The notes beneath the pieces were generated by a model, which did not search any database, was not told the origin of the DNA, and saw nothing but the letters and a program-made list of their open reading frames with translations. Shown here one piece after another: positions 1 to 9,017 of a stretch of DNA of 64,000 nt (positions are counted from its first letter, which is position 1; every line of letters begins with the position of its first letter). The stretch comes from a virus. The position numbers were made by a program, and so were the translations under genes. The stretch covers positions 1-64,000 of the IMG/VR virus record IMGVR_UViG_3300022821_000019, one strand, 5' to 3'.

Positions 1-138
1 GTAAGCACCACTCGTGTCCAAATCATGCTCCCTCGCAAATGCAGCAAGGTTCCTCACATCCCTATATACAGTCCCGTCAGGTCCAACCAAATCTGGCTTC
101 TTCGTCAACTCACGTGACTCGTTGTATCCGCTGAGCCC
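1..138 (-). CDS. Partial ORF, NUMOD-like homing endonuclease fragment
   Basis: On the minus strand the frame is open from a TAA at 139-141 to the window edge. It reads ELTKKPDLVGPDGTVYRDV and then NLAAFAREHDL. A G-x-V-Y strand followed by a NLxxFxREHxL helix is typical of NUMOD DNA-binding repeats in phage homing endonucleases. There is no ATG; a TTG (Leu at about 108) is the only start candidate. It may be the C-terminal-proximal part of a broken gene or a gene with a rare start. The rest lies outside the window. Confidence 0.45.
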
Positions 139-212
139 TTAGAATAGGCGTTTTGAGGTGCGTTTGTAATATCCTAGGCTGAAAACCTCAATGATATCAA
201 GTACTTAGCTGG

Positions 213-1490
213 TCAACCAAAGCTTATAACATATTTCGGTGGCATAGGCATCATCTGAAGTTGTTTTAGTTGGAACTCGGCCTTATTGGCTTCGATTTCT
301 GCGAGTTTATCATAGGTTAGGTTGTCTAGTTTTTGTGAGAGCCCACCTTCACCGTATAGCAGGCTAGCTTTGTCTTCACGTCCTTGGGCGACGAGGTCGT
401 CACCATTGAGTGTGAGTTCAGCATTTGGGATTGGGAAGTTTTTGAACTTGTTGCGGACGAGCCCAAGAAGCTCACGAGCAAGGGCGAGTGTGTATTGGTA
501 GATCCAGTGTTTGGCCCAAGGGTTTAGGGTTGAGTAGTTGATCAGGCCGAATGGGATATTGGCTGGATGGGAGACACCGAAGAGGGTTCCATCGGGGATG
601 GCGGCATTCTGTCCGCTATTGAGACCGAGAGTACCACTAACGAAGTCAGTACCGACGATGCCAGGTGCAGCTGAAGGTGGGAAGGCCACACGAATCCAGA
701 GTTTGTCTGTGAAACCTGGGAGTAGGTTTGTGGGAGCAGGATAGATTCGGATATTTCGACCAGAAAGACGGTATCTATAGTGCGAGCGTCTTACCCGTTG
801 TGCTGTTTCCATCATTTGGCCACGCAAAATATCTTCAAAAAGCGGCAGCACATAGAAACGAGTATCTGGAACAAAAGATTCCACAGGCATACCTGAAGCG
901 ACAAAGTTGCTAGCCAGGTTAGAGTTGTAAACGAATTGGATTGGTCCGTTGTGGAAAACCTCGACGACCTTCATACGTCCTTGACTACCCGAGGTCATGT
1001 ACGAACTAAGAGGAGTGCCGCCTGCATCTTGCAATGCTGTGTAAAGGTCATAATCCTGTACACCAGTCTTGAGGTTAATAGAGCCGCTGTAACTATCCAG
1101 GGACTGACCAAAACCAACTTCAGATGCGTATGGTTCTGCTTGACGGATTAGGAACTCAAAGTTTGGACGTACATAGACATCAGTAAGGTTGACAGAAAGG
1201 TTTGCCGTATTGTTTGTAGGGTTGTTTGGGTCAACGGAACCTGTGGGAGAGCCTAGTAAGGTTACAAGATTTGATTTAGCCTGGTATTCTATGATTAGGG
1301 AGTTGAAGGCCAGAGTAGCTTCTTCGAAGCATGCCCAGACCATCTTTTTTGTAAGCTCCACACTCAGAACATCTTCCCCGAGTTTCCTTAAGACAAAGAA
1401 GACAACTTTATCGGCATCTTGTTGAAAGATTGGGTCAGAATCAAAAAAACCAAATGGGGTCGGTCTAAGAGTGGTTAGGAACGTTGACAT
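213..1490 (-). CDS. Virion structural protein, neck-like
   Basis: A 425-aa protein with no signal peptide or membrane segment. The C-terminal part has ALARELLGLVRNKFKNFPIP followed by a LTLNG-D-hydrophobic stretch and a Lys/Gln-rich tail. That arrangement resembles myovirus neck or head-completion proteins of marine T4-like phages. It leads the left-hand minus-strand structural block. The role is inferred from this weak likeness and from context; it could be another head-tail connector. Confidence 0.5.
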   Translation of the reverse strand: MSTFLTTLRPTPFGFFDSDPIFQQDADKVVFFVLRKLGEDVLSVELTKKMVWACFEEATLAFNSLIIEYQAKSNLVTLLGSPTGSVDPNNPTNNTANLSVNLTDVYVRPNFEFLIRQAEPYASEVGFGQSLDSYSGSINLKTGVQDYDLYTALQDAGGTPLSSYMTSGSQGRMKVVEVFHNGPIQFVYNSNLASNFVASGMPVESFVPDTRFYVLPLFEDILRGQMMETAQRVRRSHYRYRLSGRNIRIYPAPTNLLPGFTDKLWIRVAFPPSAAPGIVGTDFVSGTLGLNSGQNAAIPDGTLFGVSHPANIPFGLINYSTLNPWAKHWIYQYTLALARELLGLVRNKFKNFPIPNAELTLNGDDLVAQGREDKASLLYGEGGLSQKLDNLTYDKLAEIEANKAEFQLKQLQMMPMPPKYVISFG

Positions 1491-1500
1491 GCTTTTAAAT

Positions 1501-1798
1501 ATGGCCAGGTTCTCTCAACAACGAATAACTGATAAAGAAAACAATTGAAATCCACAACTGGGTAGATCTTCGATATGGCACAGGCAGACACTTGCTCAAT
1601 AAAGGTTTTGAAGAAACAAGAGAGGCACTGGGCTGGAAATGGACTGACGGCACAAATACGTTCAACAGACTTAAATGTCGTGCTAACATGGATAAGAGGG
1701 GTTTAAGACAAGCAGAACATGCTAAGGAGTTAGGGTGGTACAAGATATACGATGCAGGACAAAGATTATATGTCAAAAAAATTAGAAGGCATGATTGA
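1501..1798 (+). pseudogene. Frameshifted small gene, copy 1 of a two-copy family
   Basis: An ATG at 1501 opens MARFSQQRITDKENN and stops. The neighbouring frame then stays open to 1798 and encodes LLNKGFEETREALGW, a NTFNRLKCRANMDKRGL stretch and ELGWYKIYDAGQRLYVKKI. The last part is clearly related to a second copy on the minus strand at 14085-14280 (ELGWYKIYDAGQGLFVKNI). Both copies need a frameshift to read through, so they look like decayed genes. The function is unknown. It overlaps the start of the HAD gene. Confidence 0.45.
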
Positions 1799-2369
1799 CG
1801 AATGTCTCAGTGAGGTTCTGACCGAGATGGCTCATTCATATCCTGATGAGTTGAACGTTTATGATTTCGATGACACTCTTATAAAGACCGAGGGTGTGAT
1901 TCATGTCATAAATAACGATACGGGCGATCGACGGGAACTCCACCCACATGAATTTCACGAATGTCACTTGGAGTCCCATGAGAAATTTGATCTAAGCGAC
2001 TTTGACAAACTCGTAGACCCAGTGGGGCTTCCACATCTGGATCAGATGTTGGAAGACTATGCTCGGCTTGGTCCCCACGGAGTTTCAATTTGTACGGCAA
2101 GACCAGATGCGAACCCAGTCATTGATCTCATGGGAACTTTGGGGTTGCCAGATATCGAGATAGTTGCCATTGGCGATGCAGACCCCAGGGGTGATGTAGG
2201 CCGAATCAATTCTTCACGTAAGAAAAGCTACCTCAAAAATAAAATCCTACAGCGAGGACTAAAGATTCTTCGGTTCTTTGACGACAATGTCGAGAATATA
2301 GAAGCTGCCAGGGAATTAGTGGCAGAGTTCCCAGGAGTCTCAATCGAAATTGAGTTAGTCCCGACTTAA
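1752..2369 (+). CDS. HAD-superfamily phosphatase-like protein
   Basis: A protein of 205 aa (or 199 aa from the ATG at 1770; neither has a clear ribosome site). It shows HAD motif I NVYDFDDTL, motif II-like SICTAR and motif IV FFDDN. The spacing fits the HAD fold found in phage polynucleotide 3'-phosphatases and related RNA-repair proteins. The substrate is not evident. The N-terminal amphipathic helix (KKLEGMIDECLSEVLTEMA) resembles leaders found on several other proteins here. It is a plus-strand gene embedded in a minus-strand virion block and converges on the next gene with a 15-bp overlap. Confidence 0.65.
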   Translation: MQDKDYMSKKLEGMIDECLSEVLTEMAHSYPDELNVYDFDDTLIKTEGVIHVINNDTGDRRELHPHEFHECHLESHEKFDLSDFDKLVDPVGLPHLDQMLEDYARLGPHGVSICTARPDANPVIDLMGTLGLPDIEIVAIGDADPRGDVGRINSSRKKSYLKNKILQRGLKILRFFDDNVENIEAARELVAEFPGVSIEIELVPT

Positions 2370-2828
2370 GGTCTTTTTCTTGCTGGTTACTTGAACGTCG
2401 CCAACAGTCACACTTATCCGAGGCATACCTTTGCCTTCATTTACTCGAATTATGGGAGATGAAGTGGTATACCGACGTTTAAACCCTTTTAGTTCAGTCA
2501 TAGTAACAGTTGGTTCTTTGATCTCAGTATCAAAACGAGCCAGGGATTCAACAGGTACAAAGTAGTAGTCGTGCATTATGACTTCAATATACGCTCTGTA
2601 CATTTTTGAGGTTATAGATTGGGGTGCTAATCTTACGGTTGATTCATACAGACCATCCCCCAATTTTCTTGTTGGGAAGTACCAAGCGTTCCGCCCGCCC
2701 TCTTCTTGAAGAATAAGCCGTACGAATGGGCTGGCAAGTGCTGTTGACATCGTTCCTTCAACATGAACAGCAAATTCTATCTTGTTCTCTGTGGTTGGAG
2801 ATAGAAGCAGAAGTGGCATTTCGGACAT
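2355..2828 (-). CDS. Hypothetical protein, virion block
   Basis: A 157-aa, beta-rich looking protein (alternating hydrophobics, TVTMTELKGFKRRY) with no recognised motif. Its 3' end overlaps the convergent HAD gene by 15 bp and it precedes minus-strand virion genes. Context suggests a small structural or assembly protein; nothing in the sequence proves it. Confidence 0.5.
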   Translation of the reverse strand: MSEMPLLLLSPTTENKIEFAVHVEGTMSTALASPFVRLILQEEGGRNAWYFPTRKLGDGLYESTVRLAPQSITSKMYRAYIEVIMHDYYFVPVESLARFDTEIKEPTVTMTELKGFKRRYTTSSPIIRVNEGKGMPRISVTVGDVQVTSKKKTLSRD

Positions 2829-2866
2829 TGGGGCTCCTGTATGTAAGTAAGCCTAAGCTGTCCAGG

Positions 2867-3361
2867 TTACTTTTTCTTCTTTTTGTTCCGAAGTATGATT
2901 GACGAAGAAACGATAGTTCTGAGTGGAACAAGTTTTACGTTGTCTACTTTAATCTTTGGCCTGACAGAGGTTGCGATTACCTCATAAAGCCCCAGTTCGA
3001 TTTCTTCATTCCTATGGACCAGGTGTCGAATACCAACTTCAATGGGCTTGTGGGAATCCCTATAACGCTTTACGACCAGGTCTTGGTCCACCTCTTCGTC
3101 GTTCACTTTTCTGAACGCAGCTTTAATCGTCAGATCGTATTCAAACTCTGGTTTTCTACGAGGTACTGTGCTTTTGAAACCAATGGCCACGCCACGTCCG
3201 CCCGCAAGTCTTTTGCGGACTAATTCTTCGACATCTGCTCTAGGCGTGAGGAGACCCAGGGTAGCCAGGCTGATGGGAAACGGGCATTTGCCTTGTTTGT
3301 TTCTATAACCCTGCGTCGCAATCGACAGCGGGTCAATGATGTACGTGCCAGAGCCTGCCAT
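2867..3361 (-). CDS. Hypothetical protein, virion block
   Basis: A 164-aa protein with GTYIIDPLSIATQGY near the start, a basic RRKP-FEYDL strand region and a C-terminal KKKKK run. Its ATG shares a base with the stop of the tail-fibre-like gene upstream (3361), so the two are translationally linked. The function is unknown; a small tail or baseplate accessory is a reasonable inference from position. Confidence 0.5.
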   Translation of the reverse strand: MAGSGTYIIDPLSIATQGYRNKQGKCPFPISLATLGLLTPRADVEELVRKRLAGGRGVAIGFKSTVPRRKPEFEYDLTIKAAFRKVNDEEVDQDLVVKRYRDSHKPIEVGIRHLVHRNEEIELGLYEVIATSVRPKIKVDNVKLVPLRTIVSSSIILRNKKKKK

Positions 3362-4764
3362 CAGGAAGTCCTTGTGACAGTCACTACGTCACCAACACAC
3401 GAGATACTCTGAGTAATGGCTGCAACGGTTCGTTGTACATCACTTACTGTAAGCGGGGCACCAAGCTCTAATCCGAGTATCTGATAAATTTCACAGATCT
3501 TGGTAGCAAGCGCATCGGTTTGCGTGAACAGGACAGCACCAGCAGAACCCGAGGTGGTCATTGAGGAAGTAAGGGTATTCCATACGGCGTTAGCAATCGC
3601 CTGTTCGTTAATCGATACCGAAGCTGAAATCTCTGTAGCTCCAATTTGGTTCTGCAAGAATCCCATGGTTCCCGAGGCGTCATACACACCCGAGGCAGCT
3701 GACCACACACCCGAAACTACTGAAGCGATTGACTCGGTTGTTAGACTCGCAGTGACTCCATTTGCAATATTTGTAGTATTATTCAGTGTCTGACTTGTAT
3801 CAAAGCGAATGTCGTCTATCAGATTCTGAAGGAAGCCCATCGTGCCTGAGGTATTGAATGTTACATCATTTGCTTGCCACACGGAGCTGACGAATGTATT
3901 AATTGAGTCTAAGCTTATTTCAACTGAACCCGAGGCAACAATGTTCTGTATGTCTGTTGTTTGCCCAAGGATAGCATTCACACCAGAAATAAGCAACAGG
4001 GTGTCCTGAAGAATGGTTGTTGAGTTTGTGAACGTCTGGTTTTGAATGTAGCCCATTGTGCCCGACAAGTTGAACGTCGAGGTCACCGCACTCCAAACAC
4101 CAGAAACTATGTTGTTGATAGAAGCTTGAGTCACTTCTGAAGACCCTGAGGCAATTAGCAACTCAGTGTTGTCAAAAACCTGACTTGACGAGTAGACCAG
4201 GTCATCTATATTCCCACTAATGTCAGTAATAATATTGAAGATTTGCGACGAGGAAAAAACTAAGTCGACTGTGTTTTGGTATGTCAGGCTCTGAGTCTGG
4301 AACATGCGGTCAACGGTCCAGCCAAAACTATCCACACTTGAAGTGAAGTTAAGTCTGTTCGCTTCCCAGACTCCTGAAACAATTGAGTCTACATCAACTG
4401 TAAAGGAAGCGGAGACTTCACCTATCTGGATTGAGCCACTCAGGGAATTGAAGTCATCTTCGGACACCTTGAGGATTTCAGAAAAGGCGGTGGTGACGTG
4501 AGGAGGCGAAGAGGTGTCCAGCTCTACACTTACACCATATTCGCCACTACCATTAGACACGAGGAAGACTGATGGGACGTCAAAACGGTACAAGCCTGCC
4601 TTTTGTTGGCTTTGCGTGACCACCATTTGTGATGAGGTTGTATCGCTTGCATCTACGACCAGGGCTGTAAAGTCGCTGCCAGTAATGTCGGTCCTAAGCA
4701 GCCCATTATTACGAACAACTTGAAACCATACTCTGAAACCTGTATCTGATCTGGTGAAGTACAC
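3361..4764 (-). CDS. Tail-fibre-like protein with SGTMGFLQN repeats
   Basis: A 467-aa protein. An N-terminal beta domain (about 1-100) is followed by repeats built on I-x-x-VVSGVWSA ... F-x-SGTMGFLQNQ, at about residues 127, 217-241, 290-313, 348-371 and a diverged copy at 389-412. The linkers are Ser/Thr/Asn-rich and low in charge, as in extended trimeric fibre shafts. The VW ... SGTMG repeat type is common in phage fibre and baseplate proteins. It overlaps its downstream neighbour by one base. A receptor-binding or shaft role is inferred. Confidence 0.65.
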   Translation of the reverse strand: MYFTRSDTGFRVWFQVVRNNGLLRTDITGSDFTALVVDASDTTSSQMVVTQSQQKAGLYRFDVPSVFLVSNGSGEYGVSVELDTSSPPHVTTAFSEILKVSEDDFNSLSGSIQIGEVSASFTVDVDSIVSGVWEANRLNFTSSVDSFGWTVDRMFQTQSLTYQNTVDLVFSSSQIFNIITDISGNIDDLVYSSSQVFDNTELLIASGSSEVTQASINNIVSGVWSAVTSTFNLSGTMGYIQNQTFTNSTTILQDTLLLISGVNAILGQTTDIQNIVASGSVEISLDSINTFVSSVWQANDVTFNTSGTMGFLQNLIDDIRFDTSQTLNNTTNIANGVTASLTTESIASVVSGVWSAASGVYDASGTMGFLQNQIGATEISASVSINEQAIANAVWNTLTSSMTTSGSAGAVLFTQTDALATKICEIYQILGLELGAPLTVSDVQRTVAAITQSISCVGDVVTVTRTS

Positions 4765-4773
4765 TTATAAACT

Positions 4774-5232
4774 CTAACCTGTAAAGCCATTTGCAGGATC
4801 ATATTGTGCCAAGGTCCAAGTTCCAGCAATAATCTCGTCAAAATCTCGACTTGGATCTACAACAAAGTTCTTCCAGCCTCCACTGTAGTTTGCATCTGAC
4901 CCAGCAACATACCACACCCCTGCGTTTGTTCCATCACCAACATAAATTCGAAGGCCTCCGTTTGTAAAAGTATCCAATGTGGGCGTTAGACAGTTCAGCC
5001 AAACATAAATGCCTTGGCCAAAGAAAGCCCCGCCTGATGAGAAATCGAATGGAGCATCTGGTTCGCCTGAGGCGTCATAAATGAAATTAACGGTGGAGTT
5101 TGAAACCTTACTGCCAATGCACCCCGTGCCCTGCACTTCGGAGTCAGTATCCAAAGAACCACCTGACCACCCAGTTGCTGAATCAGCATCGTTGATTAGA
5201 GTAGAAATAGCCGTGACTGTAGGCGCAACCAT
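4774..5232 (-). CDS. Small virion or fibre protein, possible jelly-roll domain
   Basis: A 152-aa protein rich in Gly, Ser, Asp and aromatic residues (ATGWSGGSLDTDSEVQG, GGLRIYVGDGTNAG). The alternation suggests a concanavalin-like or carbohydrate-binding beta sandwich. Its stop and start nearly touch the genes on either side. A fibre-tip or accessory role is inferred from composition and position only. Confidence 0.5.
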   Translation of the reverse strand: MVAPTVTAISTLINDADSATGWSGGSLDTDSEVQGTGCIGSKVSNSTVNFIYDASGEPDAPFDFSSGGAFFGQGIYVWLNCLTPTLDTFTNGGLRIYVGDGTNAGVWYVAGSDANYSGGWKNFVVDPSRDFDEIIAGTWTLAQYDPANGFTG

Positions 5233-5717
5233 TAACTGTTATTTCCGCTAGTTTTCAGAAAGCGGTCACGTAAGACTATTGGTGCAACATGAACACTGTG
5301 CATTGCCCCACGACCATCCTGAAGAATTGAGACCCAAGTTCTTGTGCTATCAACCTCTGGAGCAAAGCCCATGGCTGGGCCAAATATGTACCAGGTGTTT
5401 TCATCAGCTGGGTGCTTAAAGTCTTTGAGGAACGTTGGAACAGGTAGGTCTCGGTCTGTAAACACCCATGCGGTCTCTAGGTAAATTAGAGTATCGTCCA
5501 AGTGTGCAGCCTCAAACTCTTTCAGTGAAGAGAACTTTTCAAATTGTATTTCAGTATCACGCATAGCTACCTGAGTGCCGCCAGGCACTTTGTCAATCAT
5601 GCACATCTTGCGAAGGCCGAATGCCTTACATGCATATCTCCAGCAGTCTAGATCAATTTCCCGACCGCTGAAAACGTCAATATCAAAACTTTCAAAATGA
5701 AACACTGTTCCAGACAT
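5232..5717 (-). CDS. SPOUT (SpoU/TrmH)-like RNA methyltransferase, diverged
   Basis: A 161-aa protein. The C-terminal half has FKHPADENTWYIFGPAMGF (about 100-118) and then, after a VSI strand, MHSVHVAPIVLRDRF (139-153). This matches the knot signature of SpoU-type enzymes, HP-x-x-A-x-Y-hydrophobic-G-x-x-x-G and a SLNVxxAxxIVLYDR-like end, where S-adenosylmethionine binds. The usual N of SLNV is H here. The target is probably tRNA or rRNA, but this is inference. A minus-strand promoter lies just upstream. Confidence 0.5.
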   Translation of the reverse strand: MSGTVFHFESFDIDVFSGREIDLDCWRYACKAFGLRKMCMIDKVPGGTQVAMRDTEIQFEKFSSLKEFEAAHLDDTLIYLETAWVFTDRDLPVPTFLKDFKHPADENTWYIFGPAMGFAPEVDSTRTWVSILQDGRGAMHSVHVAPIVLRDRFLKTSGNNS

Positions 5718-5739
5718 CTGTTACTCCGATAGATGTGTT

Positions 5740-5770
5740 AGTTTAACATATTTGTCACATCTGGTCAATT
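5740..5770 (-). promoter_or_regulatory. Promoter for the 5717-ward minus-strand genes
   Basis: Read on the minus strand: AATTGA, 19 bp, TAAACT, with TGT directly before the -10. It has the same geometry as the plus-strand phage promoter family of this window. In classical register it is TTGACC - 17 bp - TAAACT, a fair sigma70 promoter. It lies 23 bp upstream of the SPOUT-like gene. Confidence 0.5.
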
Positions 5771-5812
5771 GGTTACGAAATATAGTTATCTTGTTGAGCA
5801 AGAACTTTAGAC

Positions 5813-6400
5813 TCAACCTTTCAAAAGTTGTGGACCGCCAGTACGACCAACAGGCACAACGGCACTCCGCTCGACCAAGATTGTGCCTACGAAAGGTGCA
5901 CTAACTTCTACAAGGTTAAGCATATGTTGTGGGTTGACTTGAGTCAAGTCTACAACTGGGAGATTATCGATGCAGTAACATTGACTCTCACCTTTGAGTT
6001 GGAATTCCCTTCCAGCTACGCCCTGAACCTCACCACCACTTCTTACCATAGTCTGTGTATGTCCCCATTTTTCGGCCTGAACTGCACGATAAAATCGAGC
6101 ACCCTCACGGAGCATTACCATTGGAGCGCTTGCGTTTTGTGGTGATGGAACCATCCCAGGGATTGCCATTCCACCTTGTCTGCTTTGCATTATTGACATA
6201 GCATCAACGTCTCGCCATTGGCCAGTTGGCGCATGCGGATTGTGTTGTTGCTGTGGGTTGTGGGCATTGCGCTCTCTGCCTTGCGTTACGTGCAAAGGCT
6301 CATAGTGCGGTATGTCCTGGGGATGTGTGTGTCCTTGGTTTGCCTGCCGTTGCTTCTCGGCCCAATATTTACGTTCCCACTCAGGTATATCATTACTCAT
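5813..6400 (-). CDS. Hypothetical protein with Gln/His/Pro-rich N-terminus
   Basis: A 195-aa protein. The first about 75 residues are hydrophilic and disordered-looking (EKQRQANQGHTHPQDIPH, HNPQQQHNPHAPTG); the rest looks like a small beta domain. It overlaps the 863-aa gene upstream by 4 bp (ATGA-type), so the two are probably co-translated. It could be a virion or scaffold accessory. No family recognised. Confidence 0.5.
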   Translation of the reverse strand: MSNDIPEWERKYWAEKQRQANQGHTHPQDIPHYEPLHVTQGRERNAHNPQQQHNPHAPTGQWRDVDAMSIMQSRQGGMAIPGMVPSPQNASAPMVMLREGARFYRAVQAEKWGHTQTMVRSGGEVQGVAGREFQLKGESQCYCIDNLPVVDLTQVNPQHMLNLVEVSAPFVGTILVERSAVVPVGRTGGPQLLKG

Positions 6401-8988
6401 TTGTCGTCATCTCCTAGATGATAATTCTCAAGGTCTTCTACGCCTTCAGGACTTTGCTTCTCATTGTAGTCTAAAACACTCTTACGGGATTTATTAAAAG
6501 CTTCTGAGCCGCCTGTGGCTTTTCCTTCGCCCGTCTCATCATCTATGCCAGTGAAAGCCTCACCGAGCGCCTGAGACACCACGGCGGAAATGGATTCATC
6601 GAGCCAGTCATTTCCCAAGCAGCCTTCAAGGTCTTTTTCGATCGACTTGAGGGTTCCATGCTTGATGTCTTTGGAGCCGTGCATTGGAACGACGGTACTG
6701 CAAAGACCACACTGGTAGACTGCGTGCGAGCCCTTTTGTCTCACGTGGTCACAACCAGGCTCCCTATTTTTACGGAGCTTCTTGGCTAGTTTCTTTGAGG
6801 ACATCACAGTACGCTCTGCAAGCGCCTCTTTTACGAGGTGTCCAATCACCTCTTCAATTGTTTCCATGGTTTCCATGTCGATAGGTGCTTCTTTCGTTTT
6901 CGGGTGCCTCTGTTCCCAGTCCTCTGGTACGAAGTCCTTGGGGGCAGCGACATTTCCGTATGCCTGTGCTCCTGGGCTGTGATTAGCTGCGGCCATTTCT
7001 GCATGACCACCTGTGTAATCCACATGTTTGATTAGCTTCTTTGTCGCATCAGGTTCATGGTCTCTGACCAATTTACCTTGTTTGTAACGTTCAGACCCAC
7101 CTGGTGTGTTAGAACCTTGTTCCTCGATCTTTTCAGACGTTAGTGCCTTCTTCATCTCGTCTGTGAACACATAGTGATATTTGTTAGGCTTAAAACCTTT
7201 GGGTGGTTTGCCATCTATCTTCGCTGAGTTGTCCCTGGGATGAGCAATGCCGTCGGATGTGCCGATTGCAACTGTCTTGATTTCTTCTGGGGCGTGGGTG
7301 AGCCTGTCGACACCTCTTGAGTGCCCTGCCCACAGGTCTGCCTTGGGTGGTGTTGAAAAAGGCTCGCCTGAATGCATTTGGACGTCATAACCCTCATCTT
7401 CCAAGAACGATCTTATTTCCTTGTAGAAGCTGGAGGCTTCTTGGCTACCTTCGATATACTTCGGGTTTCCTTTAATGATAACGGCAGTTTTTCTAGTTTC
7501 GCTATTGCTCTCGAAGAACACACTCTTCAATGACAATTTACCCTCGCTGAAGTCCAGTTTCAGTTGTTTGGCTTTTTGAGTGCCATATTTTTGGTGTCGT
7601 TGTTTGTCAAGCCTGGCTTGAATTTCATCTCCGTAATTGTCAAAATAAACGGAAAGCATCTTTTTACGTTCTTTGTGGGTCAGCGCTTTAACTTTTTTCA
7701 CCACGGCATCCCTAGAATCTGGGCCATGGTAGATTACAGCAGCCTGAATCAAATCCTGAAGAACTTCTCTTTCATTTTCACCTTCAACATGTTCAAGTGC
7801 CCCATGACGTCTGAGGAAATCTACAAGTTTCTGACCTGTGAGTATGTGGTCTACGTGTACGTTATTTTCCGTAAACCAATCACCAGGTTCAACAGCGGGT
7901 GGGTATTCATCATAGTAACCTTCAACTTCCCAGTTTTCAGGACGTCGTCTCCACCCGTCGCCGTAATCATCGTCTTCTTCAATCTCTTTGAGAACGGCGA
8001 GCATGCCCCAACGACGAATGTCTTCAATGGTAACCTCACCGATCGACTTCCCAATCTTCTTGCCAATGTGGTAGCGAATTGCACCTTCGGCTTTACCCAT
8101 ATCGTCTTTTTGTGCAGCAAAAGTCACACCTTCTAAGGTGTCGTCGTCAAATTCCATGCCATAAGAATCTTTTACGAAATCTCCTAGCTCACCTGAAAAC
8201 CCATATTTTTCTATGCTTTCCTTGTTGTCAATGACAGTTCCGTGATAAAGGGTTCGCTCTTCCAAAGAGTCCACGCCAAACAGGCGCTTAAATTGACCTG
8301 GTGCAAACGAAAGGCCATTTAACCTCATTACGTCATTGACATATTCGTCATCTTCCAAATACACGTCCTCTTCACCATCACCATCGATGTCTCCTTCAAC
8401 TTCAGGAACAAAGTCCACAGGCTCTTCAACGGAATTCATGCGAGGCCAACCTGGAAGGTCTCTGTGCCTGCTATCAGAAGCTACGGCTCGCCCAGCGCCC
8501 CCGCCACTGGCCGTTCCACCTTGTTCCTTAAGTTCCCGCTCTTCTTCACGTCGCTGTTCTTCAGCTTCATCAGCCAGGACTACCACCTCGTCTTCAACAA
8601 CACGATCACTCCAATAGTCCTTGCGAGGATCTGTAATATACATTGAGTCAAGCTTTTGTGGACTTTTGCCCACCTGGTTCAACTCCTCTCCAGGAAAACT
8701 TGCACCAACACCACCCTTGTCTGAAATTCCAAGGCTATCTCTAGAAGCGGGGTAGCCTCGGCCTCGCTGTTGCTTGGCCTGGAAGTTAGCTCCAGCTTCA
8801 GCGTCTGTCATTTGCTTTATTCTGCGAACAGTTGGGTCTTGTTTTTTAGCGAGTTGTTTGTCCCCACCATATCCAAAAAAGCCTCCGTAGAAACTTTCTG
8901 CACCCGAACCGTGCCCTTGGCCAGCATAACCCGACTCTTCTAGAGCTTCCACAAGGGACTTAAGACTTTTTCGACGTTTTGGCATCAC
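6397..8988 (-). CDS. Multidomain protein with ART-like and HicA-like domains
   Basis: An 863-aa protein. Residues 1-235 are disordered and acidic. About 240-395 begin with LYHGT (247-251) and have GVTFAA near 287-292, matching the ADP-ribosyltransferase-like fold (H-G-T then a [S/T]-x-F/Y-A strand). About 500-615 form an alpha/beta segment (AVIIKGNPKYIEG, LWAGHSRGVDRL). About 728-790 match HicA mRNA interferases: SSKKLAKKLRK, HVRQKGSHAVYQC with the catalytic-type His, and VPMHGSKDIKHGTLKSIEK. Cys 746, 760 and 763 are an unusual addition that could bind metal. No virion fold is visible. It may be an injected effector; that is inference. Confidence 0.6.
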   Translation of the reverse strand: MMPKRRKSLKSLVEALEESGYAGQGHGSGAESFYGGFFGYGGDKQLAKKQDPTVRRIKQMTDAEAGANFQAKQQRGRGYPASRDSLGISDKGGVGASFPGEELNQVGKSPQKLDSMYITDPRKDYWSDRVVEDEVVVLADEAEEQRREEERELKEQGGTASGGGAGRAVASDSRHRDLPGWPRMNSVEEPVDFVPEVEGDIDGDGEEDVYLEDDEYVNDVMRLNGLSFAPGQFKRLFGVDSLEERTLYHGTVIDNKESIEKYGFSGELGDFVKDSYGMEFDDDTLEGVTFAAQKDDMGKAEGAIRYHIGKKIGKSIGEVTIEDIRRWGMLAVLKEIEEDDDYGDGWRRRPENWEVEGYYDEYPPAVEPGDWFTENNVHVDHILTGQKLVDFLRRHGALEHVEGENEREVLQDLIQAAVIYHGPDSRDAVVKKVKALTHKERKKMLSVYFDNYGDEIQARLDKQRHQKYGTQKAKQLKLDFSEGKLSLKSVFFESNSETRKTAVIIKGNPKYIEGSQEASSFYKEIRSFLEDEGYDVQMHSGEPFSTPPKADLWAGHSRGVDRLTHAPEEIKTVAIGTSDGIAHPRDNSAKIDGKPPKGFKPNKYHYVFTDEMKKALTSEKIEEQGSNTPGGSERYKQGKLVRDHEPDATKKLIKHVDYTGGHAEMAAANHSPGAQAYGNVAAPKDFVPEDWEQRHPKTKEAPIDMETMETIEEVIGHLVKEALAERTVMSSKKLAKKLRKNREPGCDHVRQKGSHAVYQCGLCSTVVPMHGSKDIKHGTLKSIEKDLEGCLGNDWLDESISAVVSQALGEAFTGIDDETGEGKATGGSEAFNKSRKSVLDYNEKQSPEGVEDLENYHLGDDDK

Positions 8989-9017
8989 CCATAAGTAGAG
9001 GTTCGCTATTTAACAAT

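Noticed and set aside
7564-8136. A 190-aa plus-strand frame rich in Phe and Val
   Set aside because: It is antisense to the 863-aa gene; composition follows the complement of charged codons and no start signal precedes it.
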